DNA from: Clostridia bacterium
GTDB taxonomy: Bacteria > Bacillota > Clostridia > Peptostreptococcales > Anaerovoracaceae
Length of the DNA: 64,000 bases
Assembly (NCBI GenBank): GCA_900766045.1
Contig: CAAFTW010000076.1
Coordinates: 13,842-77,841 of the forward strand
Reading direction: 5' to 3'
Shown piece by piece: positions 1-10,164 of the stretch. The notes under the pieces were generated by a model that worked only from the letters and a program-made list of their open reading frames with translations, searched no databases and was not told where the DNA came from. A program made the position numbers and the translations under genes. The number at the start of each line of letters is the position of its first letter. Position 1 is the first letter of the stretch.

Positions 1-1
1 A

Positions 2-1876
2 AGCGGACCGGATCACGCGTCCGCATTGATGAACGCGCTGCCGACGATCATTATGGTCGTTGCCCTGGGATTCTTATTCTATATCATGATGAATCAGGGC
101 GGAAACGGAAAGGCGTTCCAGTTCGGAAAGAACCGCGCACATATGTATAAAGGAGAAGGAAAGAAGATTACCTTTGCCGATGTTGCGGGGCTGAAAGAAG
201 AAAAGGAAGAACTGCAGGAGGTCGTGGATTTCCTGAAAGATCCGAGAAAATACAATGCGGTGGGTGCGCGTATACCGAAAGGTATTCTGCTGGTCGGCCC
301 TCCGGGAACAGGAAAAACTTACGTGTCCAGAGCGACTGCCGGTGAAGCGGGCGTCCCGTTCTTCACGATTTCCGGTTCTGACTTCGTAGAGATGTTCGTC
401 GGAGTCGGAGCTTCCCGTGTCCGTGACCTGTTTGATCAGGCGAAGAAGAATGCCCCGTGCATTATCTTTATCGATGAGATCGATGCGGTAGGACGCAAGA
501 GAGGCGCAGGCCTCGGCGGCGGAAATGATGAGCGTGAGCAGACCCTGAACCAGCTGCTGGTTGAGATGGACGGATTCTCCGGAAATTCCGGAATCATCAT
601 TCTGGCTGCAACCAACCGTCCGGATATTCTGGATCCGGCCCTTCTCCGTCCGGGACGTTTTGACCGCCAGATTACGATCGGTGTTCCTGATGTTAAGGGC
701 CGCGAGGAGATCATCCGCATTCATGCGAAGAACAAGCCGCTTTCTGACGAGGTTTCTCCGGAAATCATCGCGAGAAGAACACCGGGATTCACCCCGGCAG
801 ATCTGGAAAACCTGCTGAATGAGGCAGCCCTGATTACCGCCAGAAGAAACGGACGCTGGATCCGCATGGCGGAAATTGAGGAAGCGACCACCAAGGTAAT
901 GGCGGGACCGGCAAAGAAGAGCCGTGTCATCAGCGAGAAAGAGAAGCGTCTGACCGCTTACCACGAGGCCGGACACGCAATCGTCATGAGAAGTATTCCG
1001 GGATCGGATCCGGTACACCAGATTACAATCATTCCGAGAGGCCAGGCCGGTGGATTTACCATGTCCCTGCCGACGGAAGATAAGTACTTCATGACAAAGA
1101 ACGACATGATGCACGAGATCATGCACCTTCTGGGCGGCCGTGTGGCAGAGTCCATCTATCTGGATGACGTTTCCACCGGTGCCAGCAATGATATCGAGCG
1201 CGCGACACAGATTGCCCGTTCCATGGTCACCAAGTACGGATTTAGTGACAAGCTCGGTCCGATCAACTATGCGGATTCCGATGAACCGTTCCTCGGAAGA
1301 GATTTCAGCAAGACCAAGGCTTACTCCGAAGAGGTCGCTAACGAGATCGATGAAGAAGTCCGCCGTCTGGTAGGAGACTGCTATGCGAAGACAGAAGCGA
1401 TTCTGAAAGAACACTCCGCAGAGATGGAGCGTGTCGCAGAAGCGCTGATCCGCGTGGAGACCCTCGATGCAGAGCAGTTTGAAGACCTGTACACGGGTAA
1501 GGAAGATCCGGAAAGCACAGAGCGCAAGGTTCGCGAGCACGAGGAAGAGATCCGCAAGGTCAATAAGGCTGAGGCGGAAGAATCCAGACGCATCAGAAAG
1601 GCTGAGGATGCGCGTGCTGAAGAAATGCGTGAGGCTGTGCTGAATGGAGACAAGCTCAGCGATGATCAGGTCCGCCATCTCGTAGCGGATAAGGACGGAC
1701 ACATCATCAATCCGTACGAGCGGGACAAAGCACAGGAGAACAAGATTAATACTGAAACGGAAGAACAGGAAGCTGTTTCAGATCAGGATACTATTTCTAA
1801 GGAATCGAACGCCGCGGCGTCAGAGAAGGAGAACACTGACAGCCAGGACGATAACGGCGGGACAGGCGAGGAGTAA
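2..1876 (+). CDS. ftsH: ATP-dependent zinc metalloprotease FtsH (5' end cut by window)
   Basis: Membrane-anchored AAA+ protease that degrades misfolded membrane proteins and short-lived regulators. The reading frame is open to the first base of the window. Only the second membrane helix is visible near the start (hydrophobic stretch [15 protein letters not shown]), so the first helix and the extracytoplasmic domain lie upstream and the in-frame TTG/ATG at 26/29 is not the true start. Seen in order: Walker A GPPGTGKT (about nt 295-318), Walker B IIFIDEID, the second region of homology ending in RPGRFDR, and the zinc site HEAGH (nt 962-976). The last roughly 110 residues are a charged, acidic tail longer than in most FtsH. 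One base separates its stop from the next gene, suggesting co-transcription. Confidence 0.96.
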   Translation, partial: SGPDHASALMNALPTIIMVVALGFLFYIMMNQGGNGKAFQFGKNRAHMYKGEGKKITFADVAGLKEEKEELQEVVDFLKDPRKYNAVGARIPKGILLVGPPGTGKTYVSRATAGEAGVPFFTISGSDFVEMFVGVGASRVRDLFDQAKKNAPCIIFIDEIDAVGRKRGAGLGGGNDEREQTLNQLLVEMDGFSGNSGIIILAATNRPDILDPALLRPGRFDRQITIGVPDVKGREEIIRIHAKNKPLSDEVSPEIIARRTPGFTPADLENLLNEAALITARRNGRWIRMAEIEEATTKVMAGPAKKSRVISEKEKRLTAYHEAGHAIVMRSIPGSDPVHQITIIPRGQAGGFTMSLPTEDKYFMTKNDMMHEIMHLLGGRVAESIYLDDVSTGASNDIERATQIARSMVTKYGFSDKLGPINYADSDEPFLGRDFSKTKAYSEEVANEIDEEVRRLVGDCYAKTEAILKEHSAEMERVAEALIRVETLDAEQFEDLYTGKEDPESTERKVREHEEEIRKVNKAEAEESRRIRKAEDARAEEMREAVLNGDKLSDDQVRHLVADKDGHIINPYERDKAQENKINTETEEQEAVSDQDTISKESNAAASEKENTDSQDDNGGTGEE

Positions 1877-1877
1877 A

Positions 1878-3467
1878 ATGAAAGTAGCAGTAAATGACTG
1901 CCTCAGTCTTGAGTGCATGACACCAAGCATTCTGGCTGCCGGCAGACGGAATGTGGAAAATCGTGTACGTTCTGTATCAGTTATGGATGCTCAGGATGTG
2001 GATACGGCACTGAAGGAAAACGGAATAAAGGAACAGCTTGTTCTGACTTCCTTTAGCGGAGTTGAGGGAAAAGACAAGGAAAGCGTAAGATGTGACATTG
2101 TCACTGCGCTTGGAGATGCCGGCGTTGCGGGCATCGTTGTCTTCCATCAGAAGAACGGACTGACATCAGTCGGTGATACGGTGATTCAGGCTGCAGAAAG
2201 TACGGGAGTCCCTCTGATTGTCATTCCTGAGGACAATCCGTCCCAGTACAGTGACATCATCGAGCAGGTTATGGATAAGATCCGTTACGGTGATAACTTT
2301 AAAAACGGACTGATCAATAATACCATTTACCATTTGCTGAACTTTGAGAAGCACACCAATTTCTACTCAGCATTGAAAGAAGCAGCGCTGAGCAATGACT
2401 TCCAGGTTGTTCTTCTTTCTAAGGACTTCAACCCGATTCTGACGGTAGAAACCCGCCAGAAGGTTGCCATTTCCGATGCCATCCGTACCGGAAAAGAGCG
2501 TGATGTTGAGAAATCAGGAATTTACACATTCATTGATGTAAATGGTGTCCTGACTTACTGGGGACCGATTTCCGTCAATGGTGAAGAGTACTTCTTGTTC
2601 ATTGTCGATAACGATGACAACTACTCTGCTGCAGAAATTTCCAAGCTGGCTGAGATTATCGAGCTGGCAATGGGAATGTGGAAGTACACACCGGAGCGCG
2701 ACGTCAAAGCAGAATTTATCAAGGCACTGATCCGTGATAATAAATCCCTGGCCTATTCACTGAAGGATGAAATCGGCCTGGATCCGGAACGCATCCTCTG
2801 CGTATTCTATGCCAAGGGCATTGAAAACCAGCAGGGAAATTCCATTATTGCAGACTTTGAGAAAGAAGAAAACGTCGAAGTCATGCAGATTGCGGACACA
2901 GAGGAAACTTATGCCATCATCCTGAATAAGGATGACAGCGATGAGAAGGAGAAGGTATCCCGCAAGATGGCCTGCCTGGGCCTGTTCGACAAACTGAAGG
3001 AAGGCAGCAAGTCTGTCCGTATCTTCCATGCCACCGGAATCAACGGCATCGAGGGAGCGGGCGACGCATTCCGCCTGATCAGCGAGACATGGACATTCGT
3101 GGAGAGTGTCTTCCCATATAAGAGAGTGTTTACCAAGTACGACCTGGCACTGGTTTCCACCTGCATTCATCTGCAGGTCCAGGGCGGCCACGCAAGAAAG
3201 ATCTATTCCGATCTGCTGGAGCCGTTCAAGAGAGAAGTCGGAGAGAACAAGGCCCGTCAGCTCCTTGATACGCTTGAAACCTTTGTCCTGGACGCGGGCA
3301 TGAACAGCAGCAAGACCAGTGTGTTCATGGGTATTCATACAAACACCGTTCAGTACAGACTGAAGCGTATTAATGAAGTCCTGGGCGCAGAAATCACAGG
3401 TAACCGTGTCATTCCGGGACTGACCATTGCCCTGGCATTGAAGCGTCTTGAAAGAGTAGTAAAATAG
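1878..3467 (+). CDS. PucR-family transcriptional regulator
   Basis: 529-residue regulator. The N-terminal part (about 1-125) resembles the PucR purine-catabolism regulatory domain (sensing region with conserved AGIVVFHQKNG-like strand and PLIVIPE). The middle part is the GGDEF-like CdaR/PucR linker domain, and the C-terminus carries the helix-turn-helix of the family (SKTSVFMGIHTNTVQYRLKR, about 475-495). Family members bind DNA and respond to small metabolites, but the ligand cannot be read from the sequence. The ATG follows the ftsH stop by one base, with GAGGAG just upstream inside ftsH, so the two are translationally close. Whether it controls its neighbours is unknown. Confidence 0.85.
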   Translation: MKVAVNDCLSLECMTPSILAAGRRNVENRVRSVSVMDAQDVDTALKENGIKEQLVLTSFSGVEGKDKESVRCDIVTALGDAGVAGIVVFHQKNGLTSVGDTVIQAAESTGVPLIVIPEDNPSQYSDIIEQVMDKIRYGDNFKNGLINNTIYHLLNFEKHTNFYSALKEAALSNDFQVVLLSKDFNPILTVETRQKVAISDAIRTGKERDVEKSGIYTFIDVNGVLTYWGPISVNGEEYFLFIVDNDDNYSAAEISKLAEIIELAMGMWKYTPERDVKAEFIKALIRDNKSLAYSLKDEIGLDPERILCVFYAKGIENQQGNSIIADFEKEENVEVMQIADTEETYAIILNKDDSDEKEKVSRKMACLGLFDKLKEGSKSVRIFHATGINGIEGAGDAFRLISETWTFVESVFPYKRVFTKYDLALVSTCIHLQVQGGHARKIYSDLLEPFKREVGENKARQLLDTLETFVLDAGMNSSKTSVFMGIHTNTVQYRLKRINEVLGAEITGNRVIPGLTIALALKRLERVVK

Positions 3468-3561
3468 CCGACTGCAGGCATATCTGCAGAAATGAACATG
3501 GGAATATGGTGCAGGTGAACCGGAAAAGCCGGAAGCCGAGCGCCTGAAAGAGAGAGAAAAC

Positions 3562-4401
3562 ATGTTATTAGCATTTGATATCGGAAACACAAATACCGTA
3601 CTCGGAGTTTTCAATGAAGACGGTAAGTTGATCACAAACTGGAGAATCGAGACAGATTCACACAAGAGCGCCGATGAATACGGCATGCTCGTTGTGGAGC
3701 TGTTCAAGCATGAGGGACTGAACCCGAAGGCAGTGGACGATGTGATCATCGCCACGGTTGTCCCTTCCGTGCTGTTTACCATCCGTCACATGGCGGAGAA
3801 GTATTTCCATAAACAGGCGATTGTCGTAGAGTCCGGCATCAAGACCGGTCTGCTCATTAAGTATGATAATCCAAAGTCGGTCGGAGCCGACCGTATCGTC
3901 AACGCCGTCGCTGCGTATAATAAGTACGGCGGGCCGCTGATCATCATCGATCTGGGAACGGCCACGACCTTCTGTGCCGTATCCGACAAGGCCGAGTATC
4001 TGGGCGGCACCATCGCCCCGGGACTGAAGATTTCCTCGGAAGTCCTGTTCGAGCGTACTTCACAGCTTCCTAAAGTTGAGCTGGAGGATCCTGGCCACAC
4101 GATCTGCCGGAACACCATTCAGGGAATGCAGTCCGGACTGGTGTACGGACAGATGGGCAGTGTCGAGTTCATCGTCAAGAAAATGAAGAAAGAGCTTGAG
4201 GAAGTATGTCCGGGCAAGCAGGTGAAAGTCATCGCCACCGGCGGACTTTCTTCACTGGTTGCGAGCGGCGTAGACTGCATCGACACCATTGACCGCCGCC
4301 TGACCCTTGAGGGCCTGCAGATGATTTATCACAAGAACCGCCACCATATCCGTCATAAGGATATCAGCAAGTCCTATGATGAGGCGCAGCAGAAGCTGTA
4401 G
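3562..4401 (+). CDS. coaX: type III pantothenate kinase
   Basis: Phosphorylates pantothenate in the first step of coenzyme A synthesis. The type III (CoaX) enzyme belongs to the ASKHA fold, and the motifs are plain: the phosphate-binding DIGNTNT at residues 6-12, the GADR motif at 108-111 and DLGTATT at 130-136. At 279 residues it is slightly longer than the usual 250-260. The start is the ATG after AGAGAGAGAAAAC. The 94-base gap to the upstream regulator holds a small CTGCAG...CTGCAG inverted repeat (3472-3489) of unknown role. Confidence 0.95.
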   Translation: MLLAFDIGNTNTVLGVFNEDGKLITNWRIETDSHKSADEYGMLVVELFKHEGLNPKAVDDVIIATVVPSVLFTIRHMAEKYFHKQAIVVESGIKTGLLIKYDNPKSVGADRIVNAVAAYNKYGGPLIIIDLGTATTFCAVSDKAEYLGGTIAPGLKISSEVLFERTSQLPKVELEDPGHTICRNTIQGMQSGLVYGQMGSVEFIVKKMKKELEEVCPGKQVKVIATGGLSSLVASGVDCIDTIDRRLTLEGLQMIYHKNRHHIRHKDISKSYDEAQQKL

Positions 4402-4523
4402 CCTGCCGGCACGGTGAAACAGAAAATTTGCGCGCTTTCAGCAGCGTGCAGAATGAGAGAGGCTGCCATCAGCCTCTCTTTTATCGCTTTACGACAAAAA
4501 TCAATCAGCAAGGAAAGAATAAC

Positions 4524-5504
4524 ATGTGGAAAGATAAAAAACTCCCTCCAATCGGAAATGTGCAGCCGGAAAACCCATTCTTTCTCGCCCCGATGGCAGG
4601 AATCACAGACGCGGTATTCCGCAGAATCTGCACGGAAATGGGCGCAGGGATGACCTATTCGGAGATGGTCAGCGCCAAAGGCCTGTATTATAAAGACAAA
4701 AAGACAGACCAGCTTCTGTTCTGCTATCCGGAAGAAAAAAACTCCGCCCTTCAGATTTTCGGACATGAGCCGGAGATCATGGCCTTTGCGGCGGAAAAGC
4801 TGGATTCCCGTCCAAACAAAATTCTCGACATCAATATGGGCTGTCCGGTGCCTAAAGTCTTTAAAAACGGAGACGGCAGCGCCATGATGAAAAATCCGGA
4901 GCAGATCGAAGCGGTTGTTCACGCGGCGGCGTCTCACAGCAGCAAGCCGGTAACGGTGAAAATCCGCATTGGAATCAATGACGACCATATTAATGCGGTG
5001 GAATGCGCGCTGGCCGCGCAGGAAGGCGGCGCCGCCGCTGTCGCCGTGCACGGCAGGACCAGGGAGCAGTATTACAGCGGAGCTGCCGACCGGAAGGCCA
5101 TTGCGGCTGTGCAGGACGCGCTGAAAATCCCTGTCCTTGCAAACGGGGACGTTCACGATGCAGAAAGCGCGGAGGCGATGATGGAGGAGACCGGCTGTGA
5201 TTATGTAATGGTCGGCCGCGCCGTCCGCGGAAATCCCTGGATTTTCAGAGATCTTTTGAATGCCTGGGAGGGCCGTCCGGCTGATCCGGAGCCGGATCTG
5301 GAAGCGAAAAAAGCCATGATGCTGCGCCAGTTCAGGGACCTTTACGAGCTGAAAGGTGAGTACCGGGCAGTCCGTGAGATGCGCAGCATTACCGGCTGGT
5401 ATCTGAAAGGCGTTCCGGGAAGCGCGGCCCTTCGTGGAAAAATCAATCAGATTACCGATCCACAGGAACTTATTGCGGCAATTCAGCAAATCGGTAAGAA
5501 ATAG
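4524..5504 (+). CDS. dusB: tRNA-dihydrouridine synthase (DusB-like)
   Basis: FMN-dependent enzyme that reduces uridines in the tRNA D-loop. Seen: APMAGITD at residues 22-29, NMGCPVPK at 104-111 with the catalytic Cys107, VHGRTREQ and the FMN-phosphate motif ANGDV...MVGRA. The frame is open back to 4428, but ATG 4524 has an AAGGAAAG ribosome site and gives 326 residues, the normal size, starting just before the conserved barrel. In many Bacillota this gene sits beside coaX, as here. Assignment to DusB rather than another Dus subgroup is by overall resemblance. Confidence 0.9.
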   Translation: MWKDKKLPPIGNVQPENPFFLAPMAGITDAVFRRICTEMGAGMTYSEMVSAKGLYYKDKKTDQLLFCYPEEKNSALQIFGHEPEIMAFAAEKLDSRPNKILDINMGCPVPKVFKNGDGSAMMKNPEQIEAVVHAAASHSSKPVTVKIRIGINDDHINAVECALAAQEGGAAAVAVHGRTREQYYSGAADRKAIAAVQDALKIPVLANGDVHDAESAEAMMEETGCDYVMVGRAVRGNPWIFRDLLNAWEGRPADPEPDLEAKKAMMLRQFRDLYELKGEYRAVREMRSITGWYLKGVPGSAALRGKINQITDPQELIAAIQQIGKK

Positions 5505-5564
5505 TGCGGAAGAGTGGTAGAAATATCATGAAAAAGCATGTAAAATGATACAAGGTAAAGCTGA

Positions 5565-5612
5565 AGCGGGCTTCCGTCCGGAATGATCAGTGTGTCATTT
5601 CCGGTGCCCGCT
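5565..5612 (+). promoter_or_regulatory. stem-loop in the dusB-symporter gap
   Basis: An inverted repeat AGCGGGC (5565-5571) pairs with GCCCGCT (5606-5612). Inside it CCGGAATGA pairs with TCATTTCCGG apart from one bulge. No T-run follows, so it is not a standard intrinsic terminator. It could be a leader structure for the symporter gene, and I do not recognise a known riboswitch class. Confidence 0.4.
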
Positions 5613-5725
5613 GAACTTATGCTTATTGTACTTTATCGCGTTAAAGTGATGAAAATTATAGTTTATTTCCCTGCGGCAGACGGAATATGGGGTTTTCTTT
5701 TTGTCCGGGGAGAATGAGAGGGATT

Positions 5726-7138
5726 ATGGTATTAAAATTTTTCGATCAGGTCGACAGCATCATGTATTTCCCAATTCTGGTTATCGTGCTGGCATGTGCG
5801 GGAATTTATTTTACGATCCGCACCAGAGCCATTCAGATCCGGAGATTTCCGGCGGCATGCCGCGCGGTTATGGAAAAGCCGGAAGACAAAAAAAGCATTT
5901 CTTCTTTTCAGGCGCTGATGGTTTCTACTGCATCGCGAGTCGGCACCGGAAACATCATCGGTGTTTCTACGGCCATCGTCCTGGGCGGTCCGGGCGCAGT
6001 GTTCTGGATGTGGCTTTTGGCCATTCTGGGTTCTGCGACAGCATTCATCGAAAGTACACTCGCCCAGATCTACAAGCGGAAAGACCCGCAGACCGGCGGC
6101 TGCTATGGCGGCCCGGCCTACTATATCGAATCCGCTCTGCACAGTAAGAAACTGGCAGCACTGTTTACGGTTTTCCTGCTGCTGACTTACGGATTCGGCT
6201 TTAACCTGCTCTGTTCCTACAACCTGCAGTCTACCTTTGCGGTTTACCATTTCTATAACGCAAAGACAACGCCGATTATCATCGGTGCGATTCTGGCTGT
6301 CCTGGTCGGCATCTGCATCATGGGCGGCGGAAAGCGCATCGTCCATATCACGGAAGTCATGGTTCCCTTCATGGGACTGATGTATATCGTCGTGTCGCTG
6401 ATCGTGATCATCATGAACATCAAGGCCTTCCCGCATGTGTTTGCGCTGATTTTCGCCGACGCCTTCAGCCCGCGTTCCTTTGCAGGCGGCATCGGCGGAT
6501 CCTGCATGGTTTACGGCATCAAGCGGGGACTGTATTCTAACGAAGCCGGTGTAGGTTCTGCGCCAAACGCGGCAGCTTCCGCAGAAGTTTCCCATCCGGT
6601 CAAGCAGGGATTTGTGCAGGTCCTGTCCGTGTTCATTGATACCATGCTGATCTGTACAGCTACTGCTCTGATGTGTCTGTTTACCGGCGTCGGAAGAAAT
6701 ACCGCAGATGCCGGTGCGCCGTACGTACAAAAATGTCTGCACGCAGCTCTCGGAGACTTCGGCCCGGCCTTCATCACTTTAGCAATGATCATGTTTGCCT
6801 TCACTACACTGATCGGAAACCTGTATTACTGCGATAACGGTGTTGCTTACCTGAATGGCAAAAAGAAGCCTGGCAGAAAGTTTATGTTTTTCTTCCACCT
6901 GGTCTGCGCCGTGATCGTCTTCGTCGGAGCCATTATCCCGATGAACTTGGCATGGGACCTGGCGGACATCACCATGGGATTTATGGCGCTGATCAATATT
7001 CCGTGCTGCTTTAAACTGGGCGGAAGCGCCATCCGTGCAGCGGAAGACTTCGACCGCCAGAGCAGAGAAGGGAAGAATCCGATTTTCCATGCAGCGGCCA
7101 TCGGAATGAAGTCTGAAGATCTGGATTACTGGGATTAA
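5726..7138 (+). CDS. alanine/glycine:cation symporter family protein (AGCS)
   Basis: Sodium-coupled amino acid importer of the AGCS (AlsT/DagA) family, with about ten hydrophobic membrane segments. Typical motifs are seen: TIRTRAIQIR after the first helix, VSTASRVGTGNIIGV, and SNEAGVGSAPNAAA. ATG 5687 and 5714 are also in frame. ATG 5726 is preferred because the protein then begins MVLKFFDQVDS, matching the usual N-terminus, and purine-rich sequence precedes it; this gives 470 residues. It is flanked by a strong terminator at 7159 and is probably transcribed alone. The transported amino acid (alanine or glycine) cannot be told. Confidence 0.88.
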   Translation: MVLKFFDQVDSIMYFPILVIVLACAGIYFTIRTRAIQIRRFPAACRAVMEKPEDKKSISSFQALMVSTASRVGTGNIIGVSTAIVLGGPGAVFWMWLLAILGSATAFIESTLAQIYKRKDPQTGGCYGGPAYYIESALHSKKLAALFTVFLLLTYGFGFNLLCSYNLQSTFAVYHFYNAKTTPIIIGAILAVLVGICIMGGGKRIVHITEVMVPFMGLMYIVVSLIVIIMNIKAFPHVFALIFADAFSPRSFAGGIGGSCMVYGIKRGLYSNEAGVGSAPNAAASAEVSHPVKQGFVQVLSVFIDTMLICTATALMCLFTGVGRNTADAGAPYVQKCLHAALGDFGPAFITLAMIMFAFTTLIGNLYYCDNGVAYLNGKKKPGRKFMFFFHLVCAVIVFVGAIIPMNLAWDLADITMGFMALINIPCCFKLGGSAIRAAEDFDRQSREGKNPIFHAAAIGMKSEDLDYWD

Positions 7139-7158
7139 AATATTGGTATAGTTGGAAG

Positions 7159-7204
7159 ATGCCGGCAGAGCTTCGCAGATGATGCGCCTGCCGGTATCTT
7201 TTTT
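7159..7204 (+). terminator. intrinsic terminator of the symporter gene
   Basis: ATGCCGGCAG (7159-7168) pairs with CTGCCGGTAT (7188-7197) with one G-U pair, followed by C and six T. Confidence 0.85.
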
Positions 7205-7302
7205 GTATGTAAGCGGCTGTATGATCACAAAGCAGAGAAGACCGGAACATGCAGACTGAATCTTGCAGGACTGCAGGGATAAACAGACGGGGCCATAGAA
7301 CA

Positions 7303-7340
7303 ATAAAAAAGGAGACCGGTGCCTCTACGCACCAGTCTCC
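7303..7340 (-). terminator. intrinsic terminator of the rubrerythrin gene
   Basis: On the minus strand a 12-base stem (GGAGACTGGTGC-type, 7311-7322 with 7329-7340, one mismatch) is followed by a run of T (AAAAAA at 7305-7310 on the plus strand). Confidence 0.85.
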
Positions 7341-7365
7341 GGTAAGTTTCCTTTCGGGCTGCAGA

Positions 7366-7905
7366 TTATTTAAAATATCTGTTCAGCAGACCCTGGAATG
7401 CAGCTCCGTGTCTAGCCTCATCCTTTGCCATCTCATGAACAGTGTCATGAATAGCATCGAGATTCTGCTGCTTAGCACGTGTAGCGAGATCCTTCTTGCC
7501 TGCGCATGCGCCTCTCTCAGCCTCAACACGCATCTCGAGGTTCTTCTTTGTGGAGTCTGTAACGACTTCGCCCAGGAGCTCAGCAAACTTGGAAGCATGC
7601 TCTGCCTCTTCATGAGCAGCTTTCTCATAGTAAAGACCAACTTCCGGATAACCCTCACGGAAAGCAACTCTGGACATAGCCAGGTACATACCTACCTCAG
7701 AGCACTCACCTGTGAAGTTAGCCTGCAGGTCCTTGATGATCTCAGGATCTACGCCCTTTGCGATGCCGACAACATGCTGATCTGCAAATCCGGCATCCTC
7801 ATCCATCTTATTAAACTTAGAAGCAGGAGCTCCGCACTGTGGACATTTCTCCGGAGCTTCTGGTCCCTCATAAACGTATCCGCAAATTGAACATACCCAT
7901 TTCAT
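7366..7905 (-). CDS. reverse rubrerythrin (N-terminal rubredoxin-like domain)
   Basis: Non-heme iron protein that reduces hydrogen peroxide or oxygen in anaerobes. The rubredoxin-like iron site lies at the N-terminus (CSIC at 5-8 and CPQC at 21-24), the reverse of classical rubrerythrin order. The ferritin-like diiron domain follows with [17 protein letters not shown] and [12 protein letters not shown] 7905 is chosen because AAAGAGGTG lies just upstream and the protein then begins directly at the rubredoxin domain (179 residues); the frame continues upstream to 7953 without a ribosome site. It is a single-gene unit with its own terminator, in keeping with an anaerobic host. Confidence 0.92.
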   Translation of the reverse strand: MKWVCSICGYVYEGPEAPEKCPQCGAPASKFNKMDEDAGFADQHVVGIAKGVDPEIIKDLQANFTGECSEVGMYLAMSRVAFREGYPEVGLYYEKAAHEEAEHASKFAELLGEVVTDSTKKNLEMRVEAERGACAGKKDLATRAKQQNLDAIHDTVHEMAKDEARHGAAFQGLLNRYFK

Positions 7906-8153
7906 AGTAAACACCTCTTTCTGAAATCTGAGAAGCGGCAGGATCGCCGCCAAGTGTATGTCTTGCCGCGAGAAAATATAATATCTTTAAAGCTTTCAGC
8001 ATTTTCTCAGCCAGCTCCTATATTGTATCATACATTACCGCTTTTCTGTGAACTTACGATAAAGATTTTTGTTTCTATTTATCGACAGATGGGTATAAGG
8101 ATGGAGTAAAATATAGAAATTAAAGAATAAACGCTTTTATGGAGGATAAAAAT

Positions 8154-8384
8154 ATGGAACTCAGAGATCGTGTAGACGCAGCACTGGATGAAGTCAGAGA
8201 AGTACTGAAGAGAGACGGCGGAAACCTGGAGCTGGTTGATGTAACACCGGAGAACGTTGTCAAGGTAAGACTGCAGGGACACTGCATCGGATGCCCGGGT
8301 GCTCAGATGACCCTGAGAATGGTTGTTCAGCAGATTCTGCAGCAGGCTGTTCCGGAAGTTACCGGCGTTGAGGCAGTTGACTAA
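8154..8384 (+). CDS. NifU-like iron-sulfur cluster scaffold domain protein
   Basis: A 76-residue protein consisting of the NifU C-terminal (Nfu) domain only. The cluster-binding CIGC lies at residues 44-47 within the typical GHCIGCPGAQMTL context. Such proteins carry or transfer Fe-S clusters. The start is ATG 8154, eight bases after GGAGG; the earlier in-frame ATG 8139 overlaps that ribosome site and is unlikely. It stands alone between the divergent rubrerythrin gene and a terminator. Confidence 0.9.
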   Translation: MELRDRVDAALDEVREVLKRDGGNLELVDVTPENVVKVRLQGHCIGCPGAQMTLRMVVQQILQQAVPEVTGVEAVD

Positions 8385-8459
8385 TTCATCCGGAGAACCG
8401 GAAGGGATGTCCGTCGGGAATAATCGAATCATAAACCGAAATAAATAACGGTTATTTTT

Positions 8460-8487
8460 AAGGGAGCTGAATGTCGGCTCCCTTTTC
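8460..8487 (+). terminator. terminator of the NifU-like gene
   Basis: AAGGGAGC (8460-8467) pairs perfectly with GCTCCCTT (8477-8484), and the T-rich end runs TTTTC. The T-run is short. Confidence 0.6.
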
Positions 8488-8648
8488 TGCCGTGAATATG
8501 ATAGAATGGAAGTCAGCGGTATTTCTGGAAATCCGTGGAAATTTCTGCGACCGCCAGACAAAGCGCAATGCGCAAGAGACCAGACGTCTGCCGGAAAACA
8601 GGAAACGCAGAAATCCGGAAAACAAGTACAGGAAAACGGAGGGAGCGT

Positions 8649-10103
8649 ATGGCGAATAAACCATCAGAAGAAAAACTGAAAGAAGCTGTCCGTCAGGTCA
8701 TTCCCGAGGCAGAAGAAACATTGCAGAAACTGGTCCGGATCGACAGTGAGAAGCAGGCGGCGGTGACGGCAGATGACGGAACGGTTTATCCGTTCGGACA
8801 GAAGGTAGAAGACGCCTATCAGATGTTCATGGACACGGCGGAAAGGCTCGGCTTCACGACAGAAGATGCTGATCATTACGGCGGACATGCAGAGATCGGG
8901 GAGGGCAGAGAAGTTCTGGGAATGATCGGCCATCTGGATGTTGTACCGGCCAGCGGAAAGTGGAATTTCGATCCCTTCTGTGCGGAGATCGAGGACGGAT
9001 ACATGCTGGGCAGAGGAACAACCGATGACAAGGGTCCGATGGTGGCAGCCCTGTACGCGGTAAAGGCACTGCTCGACGCAGGATTCAAGCCGGACAGAAA
9101 GATCCGTCTGATCGCCGGCCTCGATGAAGAAACCGACTGGGACGGCCTGACTTACTATAGAAAGAAATTTAAAGACCCGGATTTCGGATTTTCGCCGGAC
9201 GGCTGCTTCCCTCTGGTAAACGGAGAGAAAGGCATCCTGAATTTCGATTTTGCGCATAAGATTCATAAGACCCTTCCAGACGGACTGCAGCTTTCCAAAC
9301 TGGAAGGCGGCACGGCCAGAAACATTGTGCCGGATCACGCAAGAGCGCTCCTTTCCGGCCTGACAAAAGAAGACTGGGACAAGATTAAAGCCGACGCGGA
9401 AGCCTTTTCGGAAGAAACGCACTTCCAGCTGCAGGCAAAGAAAACCGGGAAATCCCTGGAAATCAGCGCCCACGGAAAGGCTGCCCACGCTTCCTCTCCG
9501 GAAGACGGTCTGAATGCCATTTCTATACTAATGAAATTCCTTGGCCGGTTGGATTTTGTCAGTGATGACATTAACGAATTCATCCGTTTCTATAACGATC
9601 ACATCGGATTCGACACGACAGGAAAGGGCCTTGGCTTCGCAAAATCCGGGAAATACGGCGATGACTTGACTTTTAATATCGGTTTGGTAAAATTCGACAA
9701 GGAAGCTGTCTCCGTGCTTGCAGATGTCCGCTATCCAATTGACGGCACAGCGGAAGAGGTGCTTTCTGAAGCTGCGAAGAGGCTGGATGAATACCACGTC
9801 GGACTGGTCAACCGCGGCGGAGAAGAACCGATGTATGAACCGGAAGACAGCCCGCTGGCTTCTGCCATGCTGAATGCCTACAGGCAGTGCACGGGCGACC
9901 AGGACGGAAAGGCCGTGGTTCTGGGCGGGGGCACTTACGCAAAGCCGTTTAAGAACATGCTGGCCTTCGGCGCACAGTTCTTAAATGATCCGGATCTGAT
10001 GCACCAGGCCAATGAGAAGATTCCGCTGGCGCGCTTCCATCAGAGTATTGAGATTTACGCGCATGCCATTATGACGATGGCGGATGCGGAGTTTCAGCTG
10101 TAA
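8649..10103 (+). CDS. pepV: Sapep/PepV-type dipeptidase (M20 family)
   Basis: Cytoplasmic zinc dipeptidase of the M20 family that cleaves dipeptides, including those with beta-alanine or D-amino acids in relatives. Metal-binding and catalytic motifs are present: GHLDVVPASGKWNFDPF, GRGTTDDKGPM and GLDEETDW, with the lid domain inserted after them and a late HQANE. ATG 8649 is chosen for its GGAGGGAG site and gives 484 residues, close to known PepV; the frame is open back to 8535 with no ribosome site. The C-terminal segment GGGTYAKPF...HQANE also fits the family. Confidence 0.9.
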   Translation: MANKPSEEKLKEAVRQVIPEAEETLQKLVRIDSEKQAAVTADDGTVYPFGQKVEDAYQMFMDTAERLGFTTEDADHYGGHAEIGEGREVLGMIGHLDVVPASGKWNFDPFCAEIEDGYMLGRGTTDDKGPMVAALYAVKALLDAGFKPDRKIRLIAGLDEETDWDGLTYYRKKFKDPDFGFSPDGCFPLVNGEKGILNFDFAHKIHKTLPDGLQLSKLEGGTARNIVPDHARALLSGLTKEDWDKIKADAEAFSEETHFQLQAKKTGKSLEISAHGKAAHASSPEDGLNAISILMKFLGRLDFVSDDINEFIRFYNDHIGFDTTGKGLGFAKSGKYGDDLTFNIGLVKFDKEAVSVLADVRYPIDGTAEEVLSEAAKRLDEYHVGLVNRGGEEPMYEPEDSPLASAMLNAYRQCTGDQDGKAVVLGGGTYAKPFKNMLAFGAQFLNDPDLMHQANEKIPLARFHQSIEIYAHAIMTMADAEFQL

Positions 10104-10164
10104 AGCATGCCGGGCAGGGAATTCCCTGTTTCGGTGACTTTTGTCAGAAAGTGAGTAGATACGG

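Noticed and set aside
74..1702. Long minus-strand frame opposite ftsH
   Set aside because: Shadow of a strongly conserved gene; no ribosome site and no family-like sequence.
5505..5725. Glycine riboswitch before the symporter
   Set aside because: The characteristic conserved core is absent; only a plain stem-loop is present.
7249..7890. Plus-strand frame opposite rubrerythrin
   Set aside because: It runs through both terminators and antisense to conserved metal motifs.
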